Below, piece by piece: positions 44,108-53,183 of a stretch of DNA of 64,000 nucleotides. A program made the position numbers and the translations under genes. The first letter of the stretch is position 1, and every line of letters starts with the position of its first letter. The DNA is from Spartobacteria bacterium (GTDB taxonomy: Bacteria; Verrucomicrobiota; Verrucomicrobiia; Chthoniobacterales; UBA10450). The notes under the pieces were generated by a model that did not search any database, was not told the origin of the DNA, and saw only the letters and a program-made list of their open reading frames with translations. The stretch spans positions 37,283 to 101,282 of the forward strand of contig PLCM01000026.1 in assembly GCA_003134765.1 (NCBI GenBank), in the 5' to 3' direction.

Positions 44108-46044
44108 CTCACCTTCGGCTTGTAAGCGATAATTCCGAAGTCCTGGGGCCCGTAGAGAAGATCCCTGATCTTGGCGAGTTCGGGAGTTGCGGCGTCAAAG
44201 GCAACGTTGGGGACTGGCGAAAGGTATTCAATCCGGATTTTCTCGAACCCTTGTAAGGCCAGCATCAGTTCGGCTGTTTCGGGAAAGACGGGATTTCGAT
44301 GGGTGGGATCGATATAAAAACTGCAAGCTCCCACGACCAGGTTCTTGCAATTGGGCGACTCAAAGATCGCTACGCCAGCAGGTGTTAGCACGCGACGAGT
44401 TTGGCTAACCAACTCAAGCAGGGAATCGAGGGGTAAATGTTCGATAAGGTGAAATCCTGTGACGGCGCCGAAACTGGCGTCTGGCAAATCGCGCAGGTAG
44501 TCCAGCACGTCGGCCTGAACGACCTCCAAGCCACGTTCCACGCATTGCGCGCGCATAACTGCATTTGCGTCCACGCCCCGGCAAAGAAGGGTGTGTTCCT
44601 TGAGCAATTCGAGCCACTCGCCTCGCCCGCAACCAAGGTCGAGCACGGGGCGCTTGGTAGATCCGGCACGACTGTTCTTAATCGAAGGGAGATACGCTTC
44701 GAGCCGCCGCTTGATCTCAGCCCGGGATCCGCGAAATCGATCTTCAAGACTGACGTAAAAGGAGTCGAGAATTCCGGCTGCCGCTGGCCGCGGCTGCGTG
44801 GTACGAGGGCGCCCTGATTTTGGCGCGCTTGTGGTCATAAATTGGGTAAGAAGCAGCCGGTGGTTCGAAAGTTCGCCCTTAAGATAAGTGCCGTCGTCCG
44901 TCAAACGTTGTTCCAACCGCGCCACGGCTTCTCGCAAGCCGCTCTGCGCCTGCAGCGGGACTGTTTTGGCATCGAGGCGATCGACTTGGCTCTGCAGGTT
45001 GCGCAGGTGTTCGCCCGCGCGCTCAAAGATGCTCCGGAGTTCCCTGGCCTCAGCGAGCACTTCATCCAGTTGGACACGGGCAACTACGTATGTCTCGCGC
45101 AAGGCGTTTCTTTCATTCTGCAGATTCGTCAGATGTTCCCCGGCACGCTCTATGTCGCTGCGACAGGCTTCCGTGACCGCAGCCGTCGCATCCGCTTGCA
45201 CCTGTAGGTTCCTGAGATGTTCGCTTATGTGCGCGAGATCCGTACGCTGGCTGACAGAAAGCTCTCTGATTGTTGAGAGCTCATGGTTGGCATGATCTTC
45301 GGCGCGTTTCAGGTCCGCCCTCAACGCAGCACTGGAAGCGGCCATCTCAGAGCTCTGTTCCTCCACGACCTGGAACCGCTCGGCCAATCTGCCCCGGCCA
45401 TTGTCGCGAAGTTCGGCTTCGATCCCGCTTAGCCGACGAAGCGCGGTTGCAAGAGCGTTGTTCTGCTGCTGTGTCCTGACATCGATTTCTGTCCGAATCT
45501 CGGAGCGAGTATCGATGAAACTATCAGTAGTTCTAACCATGGCTACGGCCAGATCCTGCAGCCAATCGCCATCAGTACGTCGCAACTGCGCCAGCTGATG
45601 AATGGAGTGATCCTGCACTTTGACGCAGGCACTCAGATGGCGGAGTCGATCGGCAAGTTGGGCATTGGTCTGCGCGAGAGATTCTATTGTGCGCAAAATC
45701 TCGAGGTTAAAGCGGTTCTGCCGCCGGAATAAACCGCGCAGGGGCTTCGGAATCCAGCGGCTCACCATCGTCGCGGCGCGCGCGGCATTTGTAGCCTGTG
45801 TGATTGCGCCGGTCTTGGGCGTAACCGGGTTGGGTAGTATGGCGGTCGCAAGCTCTGGCACCGTGCCGAGGGCTGGCAGTTGCGGCCGCGCCTGCCCGCG
45901 ACGCATTTCCTGAGCCTTCGCGCGCACCTGCTCCATCAGGTCGGAAACGTTGATTTCCGGAATTTTAGTCTCGATCATCTGGTCGCCCTCGGGATCCTGA
46001 CGCTTTGGGATTGCCATTATCGCGTGTTTGGATGATTTCGCCAC
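44104..46044 (-). CDS. Coiled-coil methyltransferase (WbdD-like architecture)
   Basis: 646 residues. The N-terminal ~110 residues are Pro/Ala-rich; residues ~115-400 form a long coiled coil with repeated EHLRNLQ and GEHLTNLQ words. The C-terminal methyltransferase has FYVSLEDRFRGSRAEIKRRLEAYLP, PVLDLGCGRGEWLELLKE (~462-479), FGAVTGFHLIEHLP and SFYIDPTHRNPV. In WbdD a methyltransferase attached to a coiled coil caps the polymer and acts as a molecular ruler. The same combination beside a double GT4 suggests chain termination or length control here (inference); no kinase domain is seen. The native start may be the Met of MIETKIPEINVSDLMEQ, ~21 codons in. Confidence 0.85.
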   Translation of the reverse strand: MAKSSKHAIMAIPKRQDPEGDQMIETKIPEINVSDLMEQVRAKAQEMRRGQARPQLPALGTVPELATAILPNPVTPKTGAITQATNAARAATMVSRWIPKPLRGLFRRQNRFNLEILRTIESLAQTNAQLADRLRHLSACVKVQDHSIHQLAQLRRTDGDWLQDLAVAMVRTTDSFIDTRSEIRTEIDVRTQQQNNALATALRRLSGIEAELRDNGRGRLAERFQVVEEQSSEMAASSAALRADLKRAEDHANHELSTIRELSVSQRTDLAHISEHLRNLQVQADATAAVTEACRSDIERAGEHLTNLQNERNALRETYVVARVQLDEVLAEARELRSIFERAGEHLRNLQSQVDRLDAKTVPLQAQSGLREAVARLEQRLTDDGTYLKGELSNHRLLLTQFMTTSAPKSGRPRTTQPRPAAAGILDSFYVSLEDRFRGSRAEIKRRLEAYLPSIKNSRAGSTKRPVLDLGCGRGEWLELLKEHTLLCRGVDANAVMRAQCVERGLEVVQADVLDYLRDLPDASFGAVTGFHLIEHLPLDSLLELVSQTRRVLTPAGVAIFESPNCKNLVVGACSFYIDPTHRNPVFPETAELMLALQGFEKIRIEYLSPVPNVAFDAATPELAKIRDLLYGPQDFGIIAYKPKVR

Positions 46045-46094
46045 GGCAAAGTTGAAGGTTGACAGCTTTTTCTAATCGATGTCACGTCAGTGCG

Positions 46095-46661
46095 ATGAAG
46101 AGAGAAACAATATCACGGTGGGTCTTTCCGGGTCATCCTGCGGTGGTATCTATCGTTGGCCTTGCGATGCTGCTGTGCGCCTGCAATAAGGCCCCGGAAC
46201 CTACTGTTAACGCGAACAATTCGACGAACAGCGAATCCGTCGGACAGAAGATCCAGTTCAATCAGGGCGGGAACTCGGAACGTTACCGGATTTCCGGCTG
46301 GAGCCAAACGGAAACTGACTTCACATGGACGGAAGGCACGACCGCAAAACTCGATCTGCCGATCGCGTCAGACGCGGGCCCTTGGACAATAAAAGTGTTG
46401 GTATCGGGGTTGATCCGACCGCCTGATCTGCCCTTTCAACTGGTCGAGGTGTATGCGAACGGCAAGAAAATTGCGGAATGGCAGGTGGGAAGCGTATCGG
46501 AATTCAGCGCGCCAATTCCGGGTGGAGTATTAAAGACTGGCGGGTCACTGACGCTTGAGTTCAGAACGCCGAAGGCCACGTCACCCAAGGCGCTCGGAAT
46601 GAGTGCAGACACTCGTATCTTAGGAATCTGCGTGCGCAGTCTTGAATTGACAAGAGGATAG
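46095..46661 (+). CDS. Putative lipoprotein with beta-sandwich glycan-binding-like domain
   Basis: 188 residues from ATG 46095. A basic start (MKRETISR) and a hydrophobic stretch lead to the lipobox-like LAMLLCAC, predicting lipidation at Cys. The mature part, GNSERYRISGWSQTETDFTWTEGTTAKLDLP, LVEVYANGKKIAEWQVG, LEFRTPKATSPKALGMSADTRILGICVRSLEL, matches the beta-sandwich (DUF7024-like) found at the ends of surface-glycan membrane enzymes. It is divergent from the coiled-coil methyltransferase gene. A periplasmic or outer-membrane glycan-handling role is inferred. Confidence 0.72.
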   Translation: MKRETISRWVFPGHPAVVSIVGLAMLLCACNKAPEPTVNANNSTNSESVGQKIQFNQGGNSERYRISGWSQTETDFTWTEGTTAKLDLPIASDAGPWTIKVLVSGLIRPPDLPFQLVEVYANGKKIAEWQVGSVSEFSAPIPGGVLKTGGSLTLEFRTPKATSPKALGMSADTRILGICVRSLELTRG

Positions 46662-46766
46662 ATCTTGCAACGGCAGTGGCCGAAGCGCGGGCACTGCTCG
46701 GGCATCCCAAGTCCTTCAATAGGGAAGGCGACCAGAGGCGACCGAAACGCCTTTTAGACGATGCTC

Positions 46767-46783
46767 CGGGCGCTTGTCGCCCG
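46767..46783 (+). other. Small hairpin before the GT4 gene
   Basis: CGGGCG-CTTGT-CGCCCG, a perfect 6-bp stem. It covers an in-frame TTG (46774) that could be read as a start, which favours ATG 46810 for the downstream gene. Confidence 0.3.
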
Positions 46784-46809
46784 ATGTGGCGCCGAGTAGC
46801 GTGACGAGT

Positions 46810-48498
46810 ATGCGGCCCTTTCGATCGCGCGACGAGCGTGCGCCTGCCCCACCGATTTTCGAGGCGGCCCCCCTGAATGTTTACGACGCCTCGTTTGCCG
46901 CTGTCGCCGCCGCGAACCAGCTAGAACTCCGGCTTCCTGTTCTTAAGGACCCACAAAGACGTGTCGACCGGATCGAAATCGATGGCGGGTCGGATCGTCC
47001 CGGGCAACGAGTCCGCGACGTCTATCTCAACGATCCCGCACTGCAACAAATCTATCCTTTGGGCCTGGTACCCTTTGGCCAAAGGCACTTCCTGGGTTGG
47101 CTGACTACCCATGGTCGAAAGGACCAGCAATTGACGGACGAGGAGATTCTTTCATTCCTCTGCGAATCCGCTGAAAATGAATTGAGCGGGTTGGGCCTCA
47201 CCTATCTGCTCCAGCCAAGCTGGCAGGAATATTTTCCAACTGCCCTGACGCCACACGGTTGGGGGGAATTTCGACAATGGATTGATTCCACCTACGGAAG
47301 ATTCCTACAAGAGCCGTTACCGCACCGCCTTCCGCCATTTCTTTCGACATGCGATCAGTCCTCGCTTGAGCGCCCCGGACAGAAAAGGTCCATCGGCAAT
47401 TCAACGGCGGATGGCGTTAACATGTTAAGCCATTTTTGTAATCCTTCCGGCATCCAGCAGGCGGCGTTCTGGGCCAAAACAGCCCTCGAAAGGGCAGGCT
47501 TGCGCACGTCCTGCCGCGACGTCCCGGTTCCGCGCCGCGCTCTTCCGAACGATCGCGAGAAATGGCTCGGACTTGAGATTTTCCCAGTGACAATCCTAAA
47601 CCACGCTGCTACGCCGTATTTCGAATCGGGATACCAGCGAAGCGGTCTGTTGCCGAAAGAAAATATTTATCGCATCGCCTATTGGAACTGGGAACTCGAG
47701 GCGGTTCCGGATGAATGGGTCGAGGCCGCGGAACTCGTGGACGAGATCTGGTCGCCCACAAAGTTCGTTGCGCAAGCCATGCGTTCACGGATGCCGCGGC
47801 CGGTTTATCACATGCTGCCGGGGGTGGAAGTCGGACCGATCGAAACGGTCCCGCGGGCGTCGCTTAACATTCCGGAGAACCATTTGGTGTTCCTCTTCAT
47901 GTTCGATTTGCATAGCCAGATTCACCGCAAAAATCCGATCGCAGTGTTCCGTGCCTTTCGCGATGCCTTTCGGGGCGACGATCGCGCTACCCTCCTCATC
48001 AAGACCAGCGGCGGCGACATCCATTCGACCGATCTTGCGTTGCTCCGCGAGATAATTCGCGGCAACAACGTGCTCCTGCTCGACGAACTAATGACCCGCG
48101 AGCGAGCCTACGGTTTGATCGCGATGTCGGATTGCTTTGTCTCGCTCCATCGCTCGGAAGGATTCGGCCTGGGTTTGGCCGAAGCGATGCTTTTGGGCAA
48201 GCCGGTGATCGCGACCGGTTATTCCGGAAATCTCGACTTCATGAATCGAGAGAACAGTCTCCTGGTCGATTATGAAATGGTCGCGATAGAGGAAGATCGT
48301 CCGATCTACACGCGCGGAAACCTTTGGGCCGAGCCTTCGATCGAGCACGCGGCTGCGTACATGCGCGACGTTTACGAGCGTCCGGACGAGGCGCGCGCAC
48401 GCGCCCGCCGCGCCCAACCTGAGATTCAACGCTTGCTTTCCCTCGAAGCAGCCGGCAAACGCATGCGGGCCCGATTGCAGGAAATCATGGCGGCCTAG
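46810..48498 (+). CDS. GT4-type glycosyltransferase, relative of the 802-residue enzyme
   Basis: 562 residues from ATG 46810 (TTG 46774 would add 12). The first ~200 residues (LNDPALQQIYPLGLVPFGQRHFLGWL...) are a region often found before such GT-B domains in long bacterial glycosyltransferases. The GT-B part has NMLSHFCNPSGIQQAA, YRIAYWNWELEAVPDEW, LVFLFMFDLHSQIHRKNP, CFVSLHRSEGFGLGLAEAMLL (E-x7-E) and ATGYSGN. The last 300 residues align with 13420-15828. It is the first gene of a plus-strand run that continues to 55.8 kb. Confidence 0.88.
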   Translation: MRPFRSRDERAPAPPIFEAAPLNVYDASFAAVAAANQLELRLPVLKDPQRRVDRIEIDGGSDRPGQRVRDVYLNDPALQQIYPLGLVPFGQRHFLGWLTTHGRKDQQLTDEEILSFLCESAENELSGLGLTYLLQPSWQEYFPTALTPHGWGEFRQWIDSTYGRFLQEPLPHRLPPFLSTCDQSSLERPGQKRSIGNSTADGVNMLSHFCNPSGIQQAAFWAKTALERAGLRTSCRDVPVPRRALPNDREKWLGLEIFPVTILNHAATPYFESGYQRSGLLPKENIYRIAYWNWELEAVPDEWVEAAELVDEIWSPTKFVAQAMRSRMPRPVYHMLPGVEVGPIETVPRASLNIPENHLVFLFMFDLHSQIHRKNPIAVFRAFRDAFRGDDRATLLIKTSGGDIHSTDLALLREIIRGNNVLLLDELMTRERAYGLIAMSDCFVSLHRSEGFGLGLAEAMLLGKPVIATGYSGNLDFMNRENSLLVDYEMVAIEEDRPIYTRGNLWAEPSIEHAAAYMRDVYERPDEARARARRAQPEIQRLLSLEAAGKRMRARLQEIMAA

Positions 48499-48602
48499 AC
48501 TTTTTCGATGCCGGAACATGGCTCTGGCAGTCTGGTTGATATCCGCGTTTCGGGGCCGCGCGCCCTGGCAAATCTCCCTGTAAACGAGCTGCCCGCCTGA
48601 AG

Positions 48603-49631
48603 TTGACACTGCCCACAGTGCCAGCATTGTCGCTCGTGCCGCCCAAGTTTTCTCAGGAACGGAAACAAGTGTTTGTTTCCGGCGGCGCCGGCTTTATCGG
48701 CAGCCACCTTCTCGCCTCCTTGTTAAAAACCAGCGGAGTCGAGCGCGTCGTTATCTTCGACAATTTTAGCTCCGGCCAATTATCGTATCTCAAGGAAAGC
48801 GCCGGCGACCCGCGCGTTGAAGTCGTAAAGGCGGACCTGAAGGAACTCAGTGCCGTTACCTCCGCCATGGCTGGTTGCGACACGGTCTTTCATCTCGCGG
48901 CGAATCCCGACATAGCGAAAGCTGTCACCCAGCCGGACATCGATTTTTGGGAAGGAACTTATCTCACCCAAAACGTCCTCGAAGCGATGCGCGTCAACAG
49001 CGTGCCCAGGATTTTTTATACTTCCGGAAGCGGGGTGTATGGCGAGAATCCCAGCGTCGCTTTTGCCGAGGATTACGGTCCCTGCATTCCCATCTCCACC
49101 TATGGGGCGAGCAAACTGGCCTGTGAAGGCCTTATCGCGGCCTACTGTCATATGTTCGAACTGGTCGGACGCGCCTTTCGTTTCGCGAATGTGGTGGGGC
49201 CCCGGCAAACCCACGGGGTTGGTTACGATTTTGTTCGCCGGTTGAAGGCCGACCCGACGCGTTTAAGGATCCTGGGCGACGGCACTCAAAAGAAGAGCTA
49301 CATCCACGTCGAAGATGTCCTGGCGGCGATCGACCTGGCCGCCGAACGTGCGAACGGCAACTATGCCATGTTTAACGTGGCGACCGACGATTACATTACC
49401 GTAGCCGAGATTGCCGACCTCGCCGTGAAGGTCAGCGGCCTAACTCCCAGTGAAACCAAATACGAATTCACCGGCGGCGACCGCGGCTGGAAGGGTGACG
49501 TTCCGGTGGTTCGCTTCGATTGCTCGAAGATCAGGGCCCTGGGGTGGAAAGCAAAACGGTCGTCAGCCGAAGCCGTCACCGATGCGATGAAGGCAATGAT
49601 CGAGGAAATAGATAATGCCGGAAGGGAATGA
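48603..49631 (+). CDS. UDP-glucose-4-epimerase-like extended SDR
   Basis: 342 residues. VFVSGGAGFIGSHLLASLLK (nucleotide binding), FHLAANPDIAKAV, FYTSGSGVYGEN, STYGASKLACE (Tyr-x3-Lys) and FRFANVVGPRQTHGVGYDFVRRL match UDP-hexose/UDP-uronate 4-epimerases. The annotated start is TTG at 48603; a GTG at 48636 or 48669 is an alternative, and the first ~22 residues are not conserved. The end overlaps the next glycosyltransferase by 17 nt. Confidence 0.87.
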   Translation: MTLPTVPALSLVPPKFSQERKQVFVSGGAGFIGSHLLASLLKTSGVERVVIFDNFSSGQLSYLKESAGDPRVEVVKADLKELSAVTSAMAGCDTVFHLAANPDIAKAVTQPDIDFWEGTYLTQNVLEAMRVNSVPRIFYTSGSGVYGENPSVAFAEDYGPCIPISTYGASKLACEGLIAAYCHMFELVGRAFRFANVVGPRQTHGVGYDFVRRLKADPTRLRILGDGTQKKSYIHVEDVLAAIDLAAERANGNYAMFNVATDDYITVAEIADLAVKVSGLTPSETKYEFTGGDRGWKGDVPVVRFDCSKIRALGWKAKRSSAEAVTDAMKAMIEEIDNAGRE

Positions 49632-50820
49632 CTCGATTGAACATCTGATGCCGCCCGGCAGCCAGCCCGGGACAGTGGACGTAAGCATCGTGGTTCCGGC
49701 TTTGAATGAGGAGATTACAGTCGGCGAGTTTGTCGATTGGTGCACGGAGGGACTGGAACGTGCCGGGGTGCGCGGCCAAATCCTGATCGTTGATAGCTCG
49801 AGCGACAAGACTCCCGAGATCGTGCTTGCCCACGGCGGCGAGGTCCTGCGCACACCGAAACGCGGCCTTGGCCGCGCTTATATCGATGCGGCGGCTTTCA
49901 TTCGGGGCCAATGGATCATCATGGGCGATGCGGATCTGACTTATGATTTTCGCGAGCTAAAGCCGTTTGTGGAAGCCTTTCGGAACGGCGCCGACTTCGT
50001 CATGGGGAGCAGGTTCCGGGGCAGCATCGAGAAAGGCGCCATGCCCGGATTACACCGCTATTTCGGGACGCCGCTGACCACCTGGATTTTGAATCGGATC
50101 TACGGAAGCCATTACTCCGATATCCATTGCGGGATGCGGGGCCTGACTCGTTCCGCACTGGAACGAATCGATCTAAAGTCGCAGTCGTGGGAATACGCCA
50201 GTGAGATGGTGCTGAAGGCCGCCCGCTTGAGGCTGGTCACCGCCGAAGTGCCGGTAAAATTCTACAAGGATCGGCAAGGCCGCTTCAGTCACCATCGCCG
50301 CATGGGATGGCTTTCGCCGTGGATTGCGGGATGGCTCAACCTGAAGGTAATGCTGGTCTATACGCCGGACTCCTTTCTGCTGAAACCGGGGATCTTACTC
50401 ACAGCGGTCGGAGTCCTGATCGCATGCGCTTTGGCGAAGGGGCCTGTCACGATTGGCGGTGTCGGCTTCAGCCTTTACTGGCTGCTCTTTGGGGTAACGT
50501 GCGTAACTCTCGGTTACAGTTCGATTCAGATTGGTGTACTCGCGCGGGTCATGCACGGGTTGCGCCCGCAATCATTGAGGCGGCTTCGACAGGTCTTGAG
50601 CTATGATCGCGGAATGTTCTTATCCGCGAGTTGTGTGCTTGTTGGCATCGTCCTTCTCAGCACGCTGGTTTATCATTACCTCAACTCGGAGTTCCGACTA
50701 TTTGAGATTTCGCACCCAGCCATCTTCGGTCTCTTGCTTATCATCGTAGGGTTCCAGACCTTCTGCTTTACCCTTTTACTGGAAATGGCCCAGCGGGTCG
50801 CGCCGGAGCACAGACTTTGA
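49615..50820 (+). CDS. Polyprenyl-phosphate-type family 2 glycosyltransferase with membrane domain
   Basis: 401 residues. VDVSIVVPALNEEITVGEFV, LIVDSSSDKTPEI, GRAYIDAAAFIRGQWIIMGDADLTYDFRE (DxD) and HCGMRGLTRSALERIDLKSQSWEYASEMV form a DPM1/GtrB-like catalytic domain (~20-250). About four hydrophobic helices follow (~265-395: LKPGILLTAVGVLIACAL, GFSLYWLLFGVTCVTL, LSASCVLVGIVLLSTLVYHY, FGLLLIIVGFQTFCFTLLL). It probably makes a polyprenyl-phosphate sugar at the inner membrane. It overlaps both neighbours (17 nt upstream, 4 nt downstream). Confidence 0.88.
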   Translation: MPEGNDSIEHLMPPGSQPGTVDVSIVVPALNEEITVGEFVDWCTEGLERAGVRGQILIVDSSSDKTPEIVLAHGGEVLRTPKRGLGRAYIDAAAFIRGQWIIMGDADLTYDFRELKPFVEAFRNGADFVMGSRFRGSIEKGAMPGLHRYFGTPLTTWILNRIYGSHYSDIHCGMRGLTRSALERIDLKSQSWEYASEMVLKAARLRLVTAEVPVKFYKDRQGRFSHHRRMGWLSPWIAGWLNLKVMLVYTPDSFLLKPGILLTAVGVLIACALAKGPVTIGGVGFSLYWLLFGVTCVTLGYSSIQIGVLARVMHGLRPQSLRRLRQVLSYDRGMFLSASCVLVGIVLLSTLVYHYLNSEFRLFEISHPAIFGLLLIIVGFQTFCFTLLLEMAQRVAPEHRL

Positions 50821-51434
50821 GTAACCGGACCCACGAGTCCTACGGCCAGAAGAAGCTGACCTTCGTCGATCGCCTCGGAGTCTGGCTGTCGCAGCGTGCC
50901 ATTAAACGTCACCTCCCGAACCGATCCGATCTGGAAGTGCTGGAACTGGGCTGTGGTTTTCGCGCCGCTCAGTTACTGGCGTTAGCTCCGCGGCTGAGAC
51001 GAGGGGTCGGCGTCGATTTCCAGCTTGCGCCGGATTTGGCGACGCTGGACAAATGCAGCTTTTACGAAGGAGCGATCGAAGAAACTCTTCCGAAACTGAC
51101 GTCGCAGAGCTTCGACGCTGTCTTATTGATTTCGGTTCTGGAGCATCTGCACGATCCGCTTCTCGTTATTAAGAGCGTTCGCGCGCTGCTCAAGCCTTCG
51201 GGCGCCCTACTCATCAATGTTCCGACCTGGCTTGGGAAAAGTTTCCTGGAGTTTTCCGCGTTTCGCCTTGGTCTAAGTCCGAAGGTCGAAATCGACGATC
51301 ACAAAATGTATTACGACAAGCGGGATCTGTGGCCGCTTTTGCTGCGGGCCGGTTTCAAGCCGAGCCTGATCAAGCTGCGCTACCACAAGTTCGGCCTTAA
51401 CCTTTTCGCGGTGGCCCGGCGCGAGAATGTCTAA
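50817..51434 (+). CDS. SAM-dependent methyltransferase
   Basis: 205 residues. LEVLELGCGFRAAQLLALA is the SAM loop, RGVGVDFQLAP the acidic strand, and FDAVLLISVLEHLHDP motif IV; KPSGALLINVPTWLGKSFLEF follows. The start is TTG, overlapping the stop of the preceding glycosyltransferase (TTGA). It overlaps the next methyltransferase by 8 nt. The acceptor is unknown. Confidence 0.84.
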   Translation: MSNRTHESYGQKKLTFVDRLGVWLSQRAIKRHLPNRSDLEVLELGCGFRAAQLLALAPRLRRGVGVDFQLAPDLATLDKCSFYEGAIEETLPKLTSQSFDAVLLISVLEHLHDPLLVIKSVRALLKPSGALLINVPTWLGKSFLEFSAFRLGLSPKVEIDDHKMYYDKRDLWPLLLRAGFKPSLIKLRYHKFGLNLFAVARRENV

Positions 51435-52206
51435 TCACACTCGTGGTTCGCAGGACGACTGGGACGCGCACTGGGACCATTACGCCGGGTCAGCCTCGCA
51501 GAATCCCGCCCAACGGATGCGCCACGATCTCATCGCGCGGCTGCTTTGCGAAGATGCGGGAAAAGGAGCAATGCATATTTTCGATCTCGGGAGCGGCCAG
51601 GGCGATCTCGTTCTAAAACTGGCGCCCTTGCTGCCTGACGCGCGCTTCGTTGGCGCCGAGCTCAGCGAAAGCGGCGTGGCCATCTCGCAGCGGAAAGTTC
51701 CGGGCGCGAAATTTCTGGTGGCCGACATTTTTCAACCACCGGCGGCCCTGAACGACTTTACCGGCTGGGCGACTCAGGCGGTCTGCTCCGAAGTGTTGGA
51801 GCACGTGGACGATCCGGTTTCTTTCCTGCGGCATGCCGGCAGGTACCTGGCACCCGGAGCGCGTTTGATCGTGACCGTTCCCGGCGGACCGATGTCGGCT
51901 TTTGATCGCCACATTGGACACCGGCAACATTTCGATCGCCGTAAAATTTGGACGATGCTCGAGCAGGCCGGCTACTCGGTCGAACGAACCTATCTCATCG
52001 GGTTTCCATTTTTTAATTTGTACCGATTGCTTGTCATCGCCCGGGGGAAGCGTTTGGCCTGCGACGTGGAGACGAAATCCGCGGGAACGTCAGCCGGCCT
52101 GGCCGACTTCGTTATGAAAGTGTTCCGGGTTCTTTTTCATGCTAATCTTCTCGATTCTCCTTTCGGTTGGCAGGTAGTAGCTACGGCTCGCAAGAATCCG
52201 GCATGA
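51427..52206 (+). CDS. SAM-dependent methyltransferase
   Basis: 259 residues. MHIFDLGSGQGDLVLKLAPLL (SAM loop), ARFVGAELSESGVAISQRKVPGA, and QAVCSEVLEHVDDPVSFLRHAGRYLAPGARLIVTVPGGP match Methyltransf_23-type enzymes; the RIGHRQHFDRRKIW-like part (DRHIGHRQHFDRRKI) and a hydrophobic segment near FFNLYRLLVIARGKR suggest membrane association. The stop overlaps hddA (ATGA at 52203-52206), coupling methyl transfer to the heptose genes. Confidence 0.85.
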   Translation: MSNHTRGSQDDWDAHWDHYAGSASQNPAQRMRHDLIARLLCEDAGKGAMHIFDLGSGQGDLVLKLAPLLPDARFVGAELSESGVAISQRKVPGAKFLVADIFQPPAALNDFTGWATQAVCSEVLEHVDDPVSFLRHAGRYLAPGARLIVTVPGGPMSAFDRHIGHRQHFDRRKIWTMLEQAGYSVERTYLIGFPFFNLYRLLVIARGKRLACDVETKSAGTSAGLADFVMKVFRVLFHANLLDSPFGWQVVATARKNPA

Positions 52207-53183
52207 TTATCACCCGATCGCCACTTCGCATTTCTTTGGGAGGCGGAGGCACCGACCTGCCCTCCTACTACCGGGAACACTCCGGTTTTCTCATCGCCGC
52301 GGCGATCGACAAATATGTCTATATTAATGTCCACCGGCGATTCGTAGACGGTTTTCTTCTCAAGTATTCGAGCCTCGAAGAAGCGGCCACGATCGACGAC
52401 ATCAAACATCCAATCATCCGCGAAGCGCTCAAGCTCGTCGACATCCAGGAACGAAACCTGGAGATCACGAGCATGGCCGATATTCCGGCGGGCACGGGGC
52501 TCGGATCTTCCGGTAGTTTTACCACGGCGCTGCTGAAGGCTTTTCATGCCTTGAAGAAGAACCTGGTTCATCCCGCCGAACTGGCAGAGCAGGCGTGTTG
52601 TATCGAGTTGGAGAAGCTGGGCGAGCCTATAGGGAAACAGGACCAGTATATCTCGGCCTACGGCGGCATTACCGCTTTTCGTTTTATGCCGGACGGTCGG
52701 GTGGAAGCAGCGCCTCTAAAAATCTCCGAGGAAACGTTGTTTAACCTGGAGGACAACCTGCTGCTCTTCTTTACCGGCTACGCGCGCAACGCCTCCGCGA
52801 TTCTCAAGGAACAGGACGACAGGAGCAAACAGGCAGACATCGCGATGATGGAGAACCTTCATCTCATCAAGGACCTCGGCAAACAGAGCCAGAAGGCGCT
52901 CGAGCTCGGTAACTTGGAGGAATTCGCCCGGCTCATGGATGTGCACTGGCAGCGGAAGAAGGAGCGCTCCACCGGGATGAGCAACAACGACATTAACGCC
53001 TGGTACGATTGCGCGATGGCCAACGGCGCGCTGGGCGGCAAAGTCATCGGCGCCGGCGGTGGCGGGTTCCTGATGTTTTACGCCGGCGACAAGGTGAAGC
53101 TCCGCCATGCGATGCGCGAGAAAAAACTCACGGAAGTCCGGTTCCGTTTCGATTTCGAAGGAACCAGAGTGCTCAATCAATGA
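52203..53183 (+). CDS. hddA: D-glycero-alpha-D-manno-heptose 7-phosphate kinase
   Basis: 326 residues, GHMP kinase. MIITRSPLRISLGGGGTDLPSYY at the N-terminus, ITSMADIPAGTGLGSSGSFTTALL (ATP-binding GLGSSG), and KVIGAGGGGFLMFYAG (C-terminal GHMP motif) match HddA/LmbP. It phosphorylates heptose 7-phosphate at C1 to the alpha-1,7-bisphosphate. ATG 52203 overlaps the previous stop, giving the canonical N-terminus. It is the first of four adjacent GDP-heptose genes and overlaps hddC by 4 nt. Confidence 0.92.
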   Translation: MIITRSPLRISLGGGGTDLPSYYREHSGFLIAAAIDKYVYINVHRRFVDGFLLKYSSLEEAATIDDIKHPIIREALKLVDIQERNLEITSMADIPAGTGLGSSGSFTTALLKAFHALKKNLVHPAELAEQACCIELEKLGEPIGKQDQYISAYGGITAFRFMPDGRVEAAPLKISEETLFNLEDNLLLFFTGYARNASAILKEQDDRSKQADIAMMENLHLIKDLGKQSQKALELGNLEEFARLMDVHWQRKKERSTGMSNNDINAWYDCAMANGALGGKVIGAGGGGFLMFYAGDKVKLRHAMREKKLTEVRFRFDFEGTRVLNQ

